Part shown: piece by piece, positions 8,650 through 16,106 of the stretch | Position numbering within the stretch: the first letter of the stretch is position 1 | Layout of the letters: every line of letters starts with the position of its first letter | Assembly: GCA_900318885.1 (NCBI GenBank) | Contig: ONMN01000046.1 | Location: 1-34,759, forward strand | Direction of reading: 5' to 3' | From: an uncultured Prevotellaceae bacterium | GTDB lineage: Bacteria; Bacteroidota; Bacteroidia; Bacteroidales; Bacteroidaceae | Length of the DNA: 34,759 nt | Notes under the pieces: generated by a model | The model's input: only the letters and a program-made list of their open reading frames with translations | What the model was told of the DNA's origin: nothing | Databases searched by the model: none | Program-made: the position numbers and the translations under genes

Positions 8650-9564
8650 TTGGAACCGTTTCGCGTCCACATATTAGGTTGCGGCAGTGCATTACCCACA
8701 CCTCGTCACTATGCTTCGGCACAGGTGGTAGAGGTGCGGGGTAAATTGTTTTTGGTTGATTGTGCTGAAGGAACGCAGGTACAGTTGCGACGCTCGCATA
8801 TCCGTTTCACTAAAATCAGTGCCGTGTTTATCACCCACCTGCATGGCGACCATTGTTTCGGACTGATAGGGATGCTCAGCACTTTCGGCCTCTTGGGACG
8901 TACGGCGCGACTGGCTGTTTATGCCCCAGGGGAACTGGAGGATATGCTAAGGCAGCAGATGCGCATGTTCTGCCACGACTTCGACTATGAGGTTGATTTC
9001 CATGCTGTTGATACCCGTCAGCAACAGGTCATTTACGACGACCGCTCTTTGACTGTCGAAACCGTTCCTTTAGAACATCGGATGCCCTGTTGCGGGTATA
9101 TTTTCCGTGAGAAGAACCTGTTGCCACATATCCGTCGTGACATGATAGATTTCTACGAGATTCCCATCAGTCAGGTGAATAACATCAAGGCCGGTGCTGA
9201 TTGGACCACTCCCGACGGTGAAGTTGTAGCAAACAGTCGTCTTGTGACTCCCGCAGAGCCACCGCGAGCCTACGCCTATTGCAGCGATACACGTTATATT
9301 CCGACATTGCACGAACGACTGAAAGGTGTTACGACACTATACCATGAAAGCACCTATGGTGAGGACAATCTGCTGTTGGCACAGAAGTACCATCATTCTA
9401 CTGCCCGTCAGGCAGCTCAGGTGGCTCGTGACGCTGGTGTCCGTCAGCTGTTGTTGGGCCATTATTCGTCACGTTATGAAGACGAGCAAGTGTTACTTCG
9501 TGAAGCTCAGGAAGTGTTCCCAAATAGCTGTTTGACGGACGAACAGGCCATTTTTGACGTATAA
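8650..9564 (+). CDS. rnz: Ribonuclease Z (tRNA 3' endonuclease)
   Basis: Rnz cuts the 3' trailer from tRNA precursors, which matters here because the tRNA in the window lacks encoded CCA. The 304-residue metallo-beta-lactamase fold shows the zinc motif HLHGDH at residues 63-68, PLEHRMPCCGY, YCSDTRY, ESTYGED, and the final GHYSSRY. An in-frame stop lies at 8635 and the first internal ATG is far too late. The start is therefore TTG 8650, giving MEPFRVHILGCGSALP, which lines up with the usual N-terminus. A non-ATG start may lower its translation. It is the last gene of the mazG run. Confidence 0.94.
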   Translation: MEPFRVHILGCGSALPTPRHYASAQVVEVRGKLFLVDCAEGTQVQLRRSHIRFTKISAVFITHLHGDHCFGLIGMLSTFGLLGRTARLAVYAPGELEDMLRQQMRMFCHDFDYEVDFHAVDTRQQQVIYDDRSLTVETVPLEHRMPCCGYIFREKNLLPHIRRDMIDFYEIPISQVNNIKAGADWTTPDGEVVANSRLVTPAEPPRAYAYCSDTRYIPTLHERLKGVTTLYHESTYGEDNLLLAQKYHHSTARQAAQVARDAGVRQLLLGHYSSRYEDEQVLLREAQEVFPNSCLTDEQAIFDV

Positions 9565-9586
9565 AATGCATTTTCCTGCCAAAAAA

Positions 9587-9618
9587 TTTGGAAGTTTCAA
9601 GAATTCTTCGTACATTTG
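9587..9618 (+). promoter_or_regulatory. Promoter of the mini-protein and L,D-transpeptidase genes
   Basis: TTTG (9587-9590), exactly 20 bases, then TACATTTG (9611-9618) match the Bacteroides consensus. RNA should start near 9625. It probably drives the genes from 9643 to 12966, which show no other promoter. Confidence 0.85.
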
Positions 9619-9642
9619 CACAAACTATATAGTGGAATGCTT

Positions 9643-9957
9643 ATGACGAAAAGACTACTCATATTATCTATGGCAGTTTCAATGATGCTCTCAGTGCCCG
9701 TTCTGGTGAAGGCCGCTGAGGCAGAAATGCTGCAGACAGAGCAGACTTTGGACGACGATATTACCATATCGGTTAATGGTCAGTGGGTAACCATCACGGG
9801 TGCTCAGGGACTGACGTTAGAGGTTGTGTCTTTGACAGGTCGTCAGATTAAGACTATAAAGATTGAAACTCCCGCTCAACGCATAGAGCTTAACATCCCT
9901 AAAGGTTGCTACATTTTGAAGATAGGCAAAGTGGTAAGAAAAGTGGCCGTGCGTTAA
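9643..9957 (+). CDS. Small exported protein made up mostly of a T9SS-like C-terminal domain
   Basis: The protein has 104 residues. A signal peptide (MTKRLLILSMAVSMMLSV, cut near VKAAEAE) is followed by about 20 acidic residues. The remaining 60 residues resemble the type IX secretion C-terminal signal: VSLTGRQIKTIKI, a strand, then IPKGCYILKIGKVVRKVAVR at the very end. No cargo domain is present. I chose ATG 9643, with TGGA upstream. ATG 9637 is possible, and TTG 9616 overlaps the promoter. The 3' end overlaps the next gene by 52 bases. The T9SS resemblance is by eye. It may instead be a small periplasmic beta-sandwich. Confidence 0.7.
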   Translation: MTKRLLILSMAVSMMLSVPVLVKAAEAEMLQTEQTLDDDITISVNGQWVTITGAQGLTLEVVSLTGRQIKTIKIETPAQRIELNIPKGCYILKIGKVVRKVAVR

Positions 9958-11453
9958 CAGCCCTCTTACCTTTTTTGTTGCTCCTCTTCATGGGGTGTGA
10001 CAATCATGCTCATAAGGACAGACATATCACAATGGAGGCGCTTTCAGACATGAAGTCGCCTGCTTTTGTTTTTGATGTTCAGGACATTCGCAGCCATCTG
10101 AATGCGCTGACGGGAGATCATGCGGAACAACCTTTGCTTTGGATAGACCGTTGCGGTACGGATCAGCGCGTAGACTCTTTGTTGGCATATCTCCAGCAGG
10201 TGGGCGAGATAGGTTTCTCTGAACAGGTCTTTCACGTCAAGGCCATTGAGAATGACCTTCGTCGTTTGCGGACGCTTGATTTCGATGACGACAAAAACCA
10301 AGCAAGTAAGGTTGCAGCTCGTCTGGAATATCACTTGACGAAAGCATGCGTCAGCTATTGTAAGGGTCAGCGTTTCGGTTTTGTCAATCCACATCGGCTG
10401 TTCAATAACCTGGACATCGAAAAACAGGACTCTACGCGTAGGTATGTCAAATACCGTGGGCTCTTCGATGTCAGCATGGACTTACCCAACGAGCATTATG
10501 CTACAGAGGTGAAGAGCATAATCATGCACGACAGCATCGTAGAGTATCTGCAGGAAATCCAGCCGCGTGATCCCTTTTACGCTCGGTTGAAGACGATGCT
10601 TTCTCAAGCTACTGATCCAGCAGAACGTCAGCGCATCATCGTCAACATGGAGCGTTGCCGTTGGCGTCGTCGTCAGCCGCTGACCGATACGGGGAAGCGT
10701 ATCGTTGTCAACATTCCTGCCTACCACCTTTATGCCTATAGCCCTGGTGAGATGCTCGACATGCGTGTAGTCTGCGGAGCTTTTGGCACCAAGACTCCTC
10801 AGTTGTCGAGTAACATCGAATATATGCAAGTCAATCCCCAGTGGGTCATTCCCAAGAGCATCATCGAGAATGAAGTTGCGCGACGTGCGGGCGATTCAGC
10901 CTATTTTGCACGTAACCGCTACGATATCGTCGATAAGTCCACCAACCAAACCCTCGACGCCCGTCATGTGTCGCGCCAGCAATTGCTCAGCGGCAACTAT
11001 CGTGTAGCCCAAAAGGGTGGGGCCGGCAACTCGCTGGGACGTATCGTCTTCCGCTTTAAGAATAATTTCTCCGTATATCTCCACGATACGTCCAATCCCA
11101 GTGCCTTCCAGCGCGCTTCCCGAGCTATGTCGCATGGTTGCGTACGTGTGGCGGAGCCTTTTGAACTGGCGCGCTTTGTGCTCGACAACCCTGACGAATG
11201 GCTGCTTGACCGCATCCGTATTGCGATGGGACTGTCGGCTGAGACGGAACAGGGCACACGGTGGCTGCAGTCGCATCCCGACCAGGATACGCGCAACAAG
11301 ATTATCAGCTACGTCCCCGTATCACCTCGCGTACCTCTTTATATTATATATTATACCCTTTGGCCTGACGAGAATGGCGTCTTACAGACATGGCCCGATG
11401 TCTATGGCTACGATAAAGTGATGTGGAACCAATTGAAAGCTTTCGTATCATGA
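9906..11453 (+). CDS. L,D-transpeptidase, YkuD/YcbB type, probable lipoprotein
   Basis: The enzyme forms 3-3 cross-links in peptidoglycan or attaches proteins to it. The catalytic motif SHGCVRV has the nucleophile near Cys412, preceded by GNSLGRIVFRFKNNFSVYLHDT, typical of the YcbB group. A large N-terminal region precedes it. The protein is 515 residues if translation starts at TTG 9906. That start gives a basic leader and a hydrophobic segment ending in LLLLFMGC, a lipobox. No other start would supply a signal. It therefore overlaps the mini-protein gene by 52 bases in another frame, suggesting translational coupling. Its last bases overlap the sigma factor gene (ATGA). Confidence 0.87.
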   Translation: MLHFEDRQSGKKSGRALTALLPFLLLLFMGCDNHAHKDRHITMEALSDMKSPAFVFDVQDIRSHLNALTGDHAEQPLLWIDRCGTDQRVDSLLAYLQQVGEIGFSEQVFHVKAIENDLRRLRTLDFDDDKNQASKVAARLEYHLTKACVSYCKGQRFGFVNPHRLFNNLDIEKQDSTRRYVKYRGLFDVSMDLPNEHYATEVKSIIMHDSIVEYLQEIQPRDPFYARLKTMLSQATDPAERQRIIVNMERCRWRRRQPLTDTGKRIVVNIPAYHLYAYSPGEMLDMRVVCGAFGTKTPQLSSNIEYMQVNPQWVIPKSIIENEVARRAGDSAYFARNRYDIVDKSTNQTLDARHVSRQQLLSGNYRVAQKGGAGNSLGRIVFRFKNNFSVYLHDTSNPSAFQRASRAMSHGCVRVAEPFELARFVLDNPDEWLLDRIRIAMGLSAETEQGTRWLQSHPDQDTRNKIISYVPVSPRVPLYIIYYTLWPDENGVLQTWPDVYGYDKVMWNQLKAFVS

Positions 11454-12001
11454 CTAAACAGGAAGAACAACAATTGGTCGAACAGTTGTCCGACCCCAAG
11501 CTGCAGCGTAAGGCCTTCGAATGTGTCGTGCGCGCATATAGCGAACAGCTCTACTGGCAGATCCGTCGTATGGTGCTTACTCATGAGGATGCCGACGACG
11601 TGTTGCAAAACGTGTTCATCAAGGCGTGGACCCATTTGGACGACTTCCATCAGGAATCGCGCCTCTCCACGTGGCTCTACCGCATTGCCGTCAACGAGAG
11701 CATCGACTTCCTTCGCAAGCAGAAGAACATGACGCTGCAATATACCGACGACGTGGACAGTGGCGTTGCCAACATGCTCGTTGCAGACAACTATTTCGAC
11801 GGTGACGAGACGCAGGCCATGTTGCAGGAGGCTATCAGTACGTTGCCCGACGTCCAGCGCACCGTCTTCAATCTGCGTTATTTCGACGACATGAAATACA
11901 GCGACATCAGCAAGCTGCTGAACACCTCTGAGGGAGCGCTGAAAGCCTCCTATCACATTGCCGTCAAAAAGATTTCTGAATTTTTTAAGCGTCGTGATTA
12001 A
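11450..12001 (+). CDS. RNA polymerase sigma factor, ECF / sigma-70 family
   Basis: This 183-residue protein directs RNA polymerase to a special set of promoters. Region 2 is seen in EDADDVLQNVFIKAWTHLDDFHQESRLSTWLYRIAVNESIDFLRK. Region 4 is seen in LPDVQRTVFNLRYFDDMKYSDISKLLNTSEGALKASYHIAVKKI. The ATG at 11450 overlaps the stop of the transpeptidase gene by four bases (ATGA). The next two genes encode a one-pass membrane protein and a Spy-like periplasmic protein, a common setting for an envelope-stress sigma factor. Confidence 0.95.
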   Translation: MTKQEEQQLVEQLSDPKLQRKAFECVVRAYSEQLYWQIRRMVLTHEDADDVLQNVFIKAWTHLDDFHQESRLSTWLYRIAVNESIDFLRKQKNMTLQYTDDVDSGVANMLVADNYFDGDETQAMLQEAISTLPDVQRTVFNLRYFDDMKYSDISKLLNTSEGALKASYHIAVKKISEFFKRRD

Positions 12002-12044
12002 ACTTTTCACAACGTGTTTCGTCATATCAAAAAAAGGAAAAGAA

Positions 12045-12452
12045 ATGAACTACGAAGAAAAGGAAATAAAAGAGCGTTTCGGACAGGTTAATCCCTTCCG
12101 AGTTCCAGATGGTTATTTCGACCAACTGACCGAACGCGTGATGTCTCAGTTACCTGAGCGTGAACAGACGGCAGAGCATGTCTCGCTGTCATCCTCTCGT
12201 CCTAAGAGCCGCTTGGTGGCCTTGCGTCCTTGGATGTATGCCGCAGCCTGCACGGTGGCCGCTGTCTTTATGGGAGTAGCCCTCTATTTCCATCAGACAA
12301 CCGAAGATCAGACACTTGCCAATGCCAATGTCAATGCTTCTGTCAATTCCTCTGCGACCAACACCGAGAGCCAGTATATTGATGAGTATGCCGACTATGC
12401 GATGCTTGACAATGCAGAAATCTACGCATATCTGGCTGACAATGATTTTTAA
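12045..12452 (+). CDS. Probable anti-sigma factor, single-pass membrane protein
   Basis: The protein has 135 residues. A cytoplasmic N-terminal part (NPFRVPDGYFDQLTERVMSQLPE) resembles a motif common in Bacteroidetes proteins encoded after ECF sigma genes. One membrane segment follows near residues 65-85 (PWMYAAACTVAAVFMGVALYF), then an acidic Asn/Ser-rich outer part that ends YADYAMLDNAEIYAYLADNDF. The ATG at 12045 has a purine-rich AAAGGAAAAG just upstream. I see no zinc-binding anti-sigma motif, so the anti-sigma role comes from topology and position. It lies 43 bases after the sigma gene and 10 before the Spy-like gene. Confidence 0.75.
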   Translation: MNYEEKEIKERFGQVNPFRVPDGYFDQLTERVMSQLPEREQTAEHVSLSSSRPKSRLVALRPWMYAAACTVAAVFMGVALYFHQTTEDQTLANANVNASVNSSATNTESQYIDEYADYAMLDNAEIYAYLADNDF

Positions 12453-12462
12453 AATGTAAAGT

Positions 12463-12966
12463 ATGAAACGTTTAACTACCATTCTTTTTTGTCTGGTGAT
12501 GGCCATTTCGGTTAGCGCTCAGGAGCAGCGGAAGTTCTCACCCGAGAAATTCCAGGCCGACCTTGAGGCGTACATCACGCGTGAGGCACATTTCGACCAG
12601 CAGGAGGCTGCCAAATACTTCCCCCTGTTACGTGAGATGCAGGCGAAGCAACGTGCCATCTATGCCCGCATGTACAAAAAAGAGAAACCTTCAGGCGATG
12701 CAAAATGTGCCGAGGCTATTGCCAACTATGACAAGGCCAACATCGAACTGAAGCAGTTGGATCAGACTTATCACAAGAAAATGATGAAGGTCGTTCCTGC
12801 CAGCAAGGTTTTCGACGCTATGAAGGCCGAAAACGATTTCCATCGTAACATGATGAAGGGCTTCCAGCATGGGTTCCAGCATGGGTTCCAGCACGGGTTC
12901 CAACAGGGAGGACGTCCTAATGGTCCCTTCAACGGTGGTGGTAAGCAGTGGGGCAAACGTCGCTAA
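12463..12966 (+). CDS. Spy/CpxP-like periplasmic protein with GFQH repeats
   Basis: The 167-residue protein has a signal peptide (MKRLTTILFCLVMAISVSAQ, cut after SAQ) and a mostly helical, charged body. YFPLLREMQAKQRAIYARMYKK is reminiscent of Spy/CpxP and zinc-resistance proteins, which act as periplasmic chaperones or stress sensors. Near the end it has three GFQH units and a GFQQ, then a Gly/Asn-rich tail ending GGGKQWGKRR. The His-rich repeats could bind metal. It is the last gene of the sigma cluster. Its final 38 bases overlap the end of nth on the other strand. The family assignment is by pattern and position. Confidence 0.8.
   Translation: MKRLTTILFCLVMAISVSAQEQRKFSPEKFQADLEAYITREAHFDQQEAAKYFPLLREMQAKQRAIYARMYKKEKPSGDAKCAEAIANYDKANIELKQLDQTYHKKMMKVVPASKVFDAMKAENDFHRNMMKGFQHGFQHGFQHGFQQGGRPNGPFNGGGKQWGKRR
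12859..12906 (+). repeat. Four 12-base tandem units encoding GFQH/GFQQ
   Basis: The unit GGGTTCCAGCAT occurs four times in a row with few changes. Each unit is 12 bases, so gain or loss of a unit keeps the frame and would change only the number of GFQH motifs in the Spy-like protein. Confidence 0.93.
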
Positions 12967-13570
12967 GTCCACATCTTTCACAATGAGGTTTGCGCGACGT
13001 ACAGACGTAACGTCCATGCAATAATAACCAATGGTGTGCCCGGGGAATATCTTCCTCGGGTATATTTTTTGTCAGCGCGCGTTCCACTTTGTAGGGCGTG
13101 TCGTCCTTTTCTGCAACAAGCCCCAGACGGTGACTTACGCGGAAGACATGGGTGTCTACTGCCATTGTCGACTTGCCGAAGGCCACACTTTGGATGACGT
13201 TAGCTGTCTTGCGCCCTACGCCCGGCAAGTCCAGCAGTTGGTTCATATCTGCAGGCACTTCGCCGTTATGCCGTTCTGTCAGCATCCGCGCCATCTTCAC
13301 CAGGTGGTCGGCCTTCGAGTTCGGGTACGACACGCTCTTGATGAGTTCCAGCACGTCGTCCACCTCTGCTTGCGCCATTGTCCGTGCGTCGGGGTAATGA
13401 CGAAACAGCTCGGGCGTCACCTGATTGATGCGCTTGTCGGTACACTGTGCACTCAGTATGACCGCCACCAGCAATTGGAACACACTACCGAACTCCAGTT
13501 CGGTATCAGCCACGGGCATTTCCTTGCGGAAGTAATCCAGTACTTGCTTGTAGCGTTCTTTTCTGGTCAT
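12929..13570 (-). CDS. nth: Endonuclease III
   Basis: Nth removes oxidised pyrimidines from DNA and cuts the abasic site. The 213-residue protein is complete. The helix-hairpin-helix is LPGVGRKTANV with catalytic Lys121, and catalytic Asp139 is in VDTHVFRVSHRLGL. The C-terminal [4Fe-4S] loop has Cys190, Cys197, Cys200 and Cys206, with the standard spacing 6-2-5. It lies 20 bases after ribE and is probably co-transcribed with it. Its last 38 bases overlap the convergent Spy-like gene, so the two transcripts must be antisense to each other there. Confidence 0.96.
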   Translation of the reverse strand: MTRKERYKQVLDYFRKEMPVADTELEFGSVFQLLVAVILSAQCTDKRINQVTPELFRHYPDARTMAQAEVDDVLELIKSVSYPNSKADHLVKMARMLTERHNGEVPADMNQLLDLPGVGRKTANVIQSVAFGKSTMAVDTHVFRVSHRLGLVAEKDDTPYKVERALTKNIPEEDIPRAHHWLLLHGRYVCTSRKPHCERCGLSDVCPTAYHHR

Positions 13571-13590
13571 AGGCGAGCGGGTAGGGTGAT

Positions 13591-14193
13591 TTATTTCAGC
13601 TGTTGCAGGCGGGCAATGTATTTGCCGATGATGTCGAACTCTAAATTCACCACGCTGCCCACCTTGATGTCGCAGAAGTTCGTGTGTTCGAAGGTATAGG
13701 GGATAATGGCCACCTGGAACGTGTTCTGCGTGGGGTTACACACTGTCAGCGACACGCCGTTCACCGTCACCGAACCCTTGTCTACGGTAAAGTATCCGTT
13801 GCGGGCCATTTCCAGGTCCTGCTTGTATTCGAAGGTGAAGTACGTGCTGCCACCGGCGTCCTCTACCGCCGTGCAACGCGCCGTCTCATCCACATGACCT
13901 TGCACGATGTGACCGTCCAATCGGCCGTTCATCAACATCGAACGTTCTACGTTCACCTTGTCGCCAACCGCGAGCAGTCCGAGGTTCGAACGGTCCAGTG
14001 TCTCCTTCATCGCCGTCACCGTGTACGTGCCGTTCTCTATCTTTACCACCGTCAGACACACACCGTTATGAGCGACGCTCTGGTCAATGCCCAACTCGTC
14101 GACGAATGAACAGCGCAACGTGAAATCGATATTTTCCTTGTCTTTCTTGATGGCTACAACCGTAGCAAATTCCTCAATAATTCCTGAAAACAC
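13591..14193 (-). CDS. ribE: Riboflavin synthase alpha chain
   Basis: The enzyme turns two molecules of 6,7-dimethyl-8-ribityllumazine into riboflavin and a pyrimidine. The 200-residue protein has the two typical lumazine-binding repeats. The first starts MFSGIIEEFATV and contains NGVCLTV. The second starts near residue 95 (GHIVQGHVD) and contains NGVSLTV. The start codon is GTG at 14193. There is no sign of a standard FMN riboswitch in the leader; instead a rod-like RNA candidate and a 7-base repeat precede it. nth follows in the same direction. Confidence 0.95.
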   Translation of the reverse strand: MFSGIIEEFATVVAIKKDKENIDFTLRCSFVDELGIDQSVAHNGVCLTVVKIENGTYTVTAMKETLDRSNLGLLAVGDKVNVERSMLMNGRLDGHIVQGHVDETARCTAVEDAGGSTYFTFEYKQDLEMARNGYFTVDKGSVTVNGVSLTVCNPTQNTFQVAIIPYTFEHTNFCDIKVGSVVNLEFDIIGKYIARLQQLK

Positions 14194-14205
14194 AACTATT
14201 AATTT

Positions 14206-14233
14206 TCAATTATCAATTGTCAATTCTCAATTA
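14206..14233. repeat. Four 7-base tandem units (TCAATTN) before ribE
   Basis: TCAATT plus one variable base occurs four times without gap. The repeat lies 12 bases upstream of the ribE start codon, between it and the structured RNA candidate. It resembles the 7-base repeat found inside nuoN in its period and its TCAAT core. Confidence 0.88.
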
Positions 14234-14239
14234 AAAGAA

Positions 14240-14411
14240 GGGGGACGCCCGGTGATGTGATGAAAACTCCTTTGTTAAAAGATTCGAGTGCTCTCCGTCT
14301 TTGTAATCCACCGGCCTTGCGGCTTTTATTGTGGCCCGCCATCGACAGGAGAAGTCAGCTCAGTTTTCAATGTAATTTGATGAGTATCCCGATCGAACCG
14401 GCACGCCCCCC
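14240..14411 (-). ncRNA. Rod-shaped structured RNA candidate between the sugar kinase and ribE
   Basis: The ends pair over 13 positions (14240-14252 with 14398-14411, one base skipped). Further nested helices are 14261-14268 with 14362-14369 (8 perfect pairs), 14291-14299 with 14344-14352 (one bulge), and an apical GCC-GCAA-GGC hairpin at 14314-14323 on the minus strand. Two positions of the closing helix are A/C mismatches if read on the plus strand but G-U wobbles on the minus strand. The apical loop is GNRA only on the minus strand. Both facts favour minus-strand transcription. It starts eight bases after the kinase stop. I do not recognise the class. Size and rod shape would allow a 6S-like RNA or a ribE leader. 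Confidence 0.55.
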
Positions 14412-14418
14412 ATTTTTC

Positions 14419-16014
14419 TTATTTGTGGTCTACAGCGGCCTGCTCGATGGGCAGACAGCGCTTGTAGTTCTCAATATACTTCTCGAAACCAGCCACTTCC
14501 TCGGCGGTGGGGGCTACTGATGTTCCCTTGTTGCCTGCGAACACCACCTGCTCCAGATAGTCGGCCAGCGACTTACCATTATTATTAATAAGGTATCCGG
14601 CCAGCAGGGCGATACCCCATGCACCACCTTCGCCCGCCGTCTCCATCACGTTGATGGGCGAGTTCAGGGCGGCAGCCAGCATGCGCTGACCAACACCGGC
14701 GGTCTTGAAGTATCCGCCGTGACCGGTGATGCGGTCCACCTTGATCTTCTCTTCCTTCAGCAGGATGTCGTTACCAATCTTCAGTACGCCGATGGCTCCG
14801 TAGAGGTGGCTACGCATAAAGTTGGCGAGGTTGAACTTGTCATTAGCCGAACGCACGAACATCGGACGACCCTCGGCCAAACCCGTGACAGGCTCACCGC
14901 TGACGTAGTTGTAGGCCATCAGTCCGCCGCAGTCGGTATCACCCTTCAGTGCCTCGTTAAACAGCTTGCCGTAGAGCTGGTTCATATCGACGGGAACACC
15001 CAACAGCTGCTGATACTCCTTGAACAGTCCTACCCACGCGTTGATGTCCGACGTACAGTTGTTGCAATGCACCATAGCCACGAGACTTCCATCCGGCGTC
15101 GTTACCATGTCAATCATCTCGTAAGGCTTCGACAACGGCTTCTCCAGCACAATCATCGAGAATGACGACGTTCCTGCGCTGACGTTACCCGTACGCTGCT
15201 TCACGGCGTTCGTAGCCACCATACCCGTGCCGGCATCGCCCTCGGGAGGACATACGGGCACACCGGCCTTCAGCGTTCCGCTGACGTCCAGCTTCTTCAC
15301 GCCGGCTTCCGTTAGCTTTCCGGCATCCTCACCGGCACTCAGCGACTTCGGCAGGATGTCCAGCAACTTGTAGGGCAAACCCTTAGACGCGAGGATGGCG
15401 TCGAATTTCTTCACCATCTCAGCATCGTACGTCTTCGTGGCAGGGTCAACGGGAATCATGCCCGATGCGTCACCTACGCCCAGCACAAACTCACCCGTCA
15501 GCTGCCAGTGGATATAGCCTGCCAACGTGGTTAGATATTTGATGTCCTTCACGTGCGGCTCGTTGTCCAGTATGCACTGATACAGGTGCGAGATGCTCCA
15601 ACGCAGGGGGATGTTATAGTTGAACAGCTCCGACAGCTCTGCCGCTGCTTTGCCCGTATTCGTGTTACGCCATGTGCGGAACGGTACCAGAATCTGCTCG
15701 TCGGCATTGAATGCCATGTAGCCATGCATCATAGCCGAAAAACCGATGCCCGCCAGCTGCTCTATCTCGCAGTCGTACTGTGACTTCACGTCCTTGCGCA
15801 GGTCGGCATAGCAGTCCTGCAAACCTTTCCAGATAATGTCGATGCTGTACGTCCAAAGTCCATCCACCAACTGGTTCTCCCACTCGAAGGAGCCCTGGGC
15901 AATAGGTTTATTCTCCTGGTCGATGAGCACGGCCTTGATACGTGTGGAACCGAACTCGATTCCCAAGATAGCCTTACCGGCCTCGATGGTCTGTTTTGCT
16001 TGTTTTACGTCCAT
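14419..16014 (-). CDS. FGGY-family carbohydrate kinase (xylulokinase / ribulokinase type)
   Basis: The enzyme phosphorylates a pentulose or similar sugar with ATP. The 531-residue protein has the N-terminal phosphate motif GIEFGSTRIKAVLID and the FGGY sections GFSAMMHGYMAF, CPPEGDAGTGMVATNAV, and GHGGYFKTAGVGQRMLAAALN followed by TAGEGGAWGIALLAGY. It resembles the kinase found with arabinose genes in Bacteroides, which serves as ribulokinase although often named xylulokinase. No sugar isomerase lies nearby to fix the substrate. I chose ATG 16014 (MDVKQAKQ). A longer frame reaches 16074 but crosses the promoter. It has its own promoter fused to the terminator of the preceding gene. Confidence 0.9.
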   Translation of the reverse strand: MDVKQAKQTIEAGKAILGIEFGSTRIKAVLIDQENKPIAQGSFEWENQLVDGLWTYSIDIIWKGLQDCYADLRKDVKSQYDCEIEQLAGIGFSAMMHGYMAFNADEQILVPFRTWRNTNTGKAAAELSELFNYNIPLRWSISHLYQCILDNEPHVKDIKYLTTLAGYIHWQLTGEFVLGVGDASGMIPVDPATKTYDAEMVKKFDAILASKGLPYKLLDILPKSLSAGEDAGKLTEAGVKKLDVSGTLKAGVPVCPPEGDAGTGMVATNAVKQRTGNVSAGTSSFSMIVLEKPLSKPYEMIDMVTTPDGSLVAMVHCNNCTSDINAWVGLFKEYQQLLGVPVDMNQLYGKLFNEALKGDTDCGGLMAYNYVSGEPVTGLAEGRPMFVRSANDKFNLANFMRSHLYGAIGVLKIGNDILLKEEKIKVDRITGHGGYFKTAGVGQRMLAAALNSPINVMETAGEGGAWGIALLAGYLINNNGKSLADYLEQVVFAGNKGTSVAPTAEEVAGFEKYIENYKRCLPIEQAAVDHK

Positions 16015-16043
16015 ATTATTATATGTGTTATAGTTTCTGACGG

Positions 16044-16075
16044 CAAAGATACGAAAAAAAAGTGGACTGACCAAA
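16044..16075 (-). promoter_or_regulatory. Promoter of the sugar kinase, embedded in a terminator
   Basis: On the minus strand TTTG (16075-16072), a 20-base spacer and TATCTTTG (16051-16044) match the consensus. The TTTG is the loop of the terminator hairpin of the upstream DUF3089 gene, and its T-tract fills part of the spacer. The kinase start follows 29 bases after the -7 box. Confidence 0.85.
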
Positions 16076-16086
16076 CATCAGCCCAC
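16054..16086 (-). terminator. Terminator of the DUF3089 gene, overlapping the kinase promoter
   Basis: On the minus strand a nine-pair stem (16086-16078 with 16070-16062, one G-U pair) and a seven-base loop TGTTTGG are followed by eight T (16061-16054). It begins about 20 bases after the DUF3089 stop. Confidence 0.87.
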
Positions 16087-16106
16087 CTTTTTTTATTTAT
16101 CCGTTG

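Noticed and set aside
14240-14411. FMN riboswitch before ribE
   Set aside because: The conserved FMN-aptamer blocks are absent and the fold is a rod, not a six-arm junction.
14257-14520. 87-codon open frame on the plus strand over the RNA candidate
   Set aside because: It crosses the structured RNA and the end of the kinase gene, with no ribosome site or motif.
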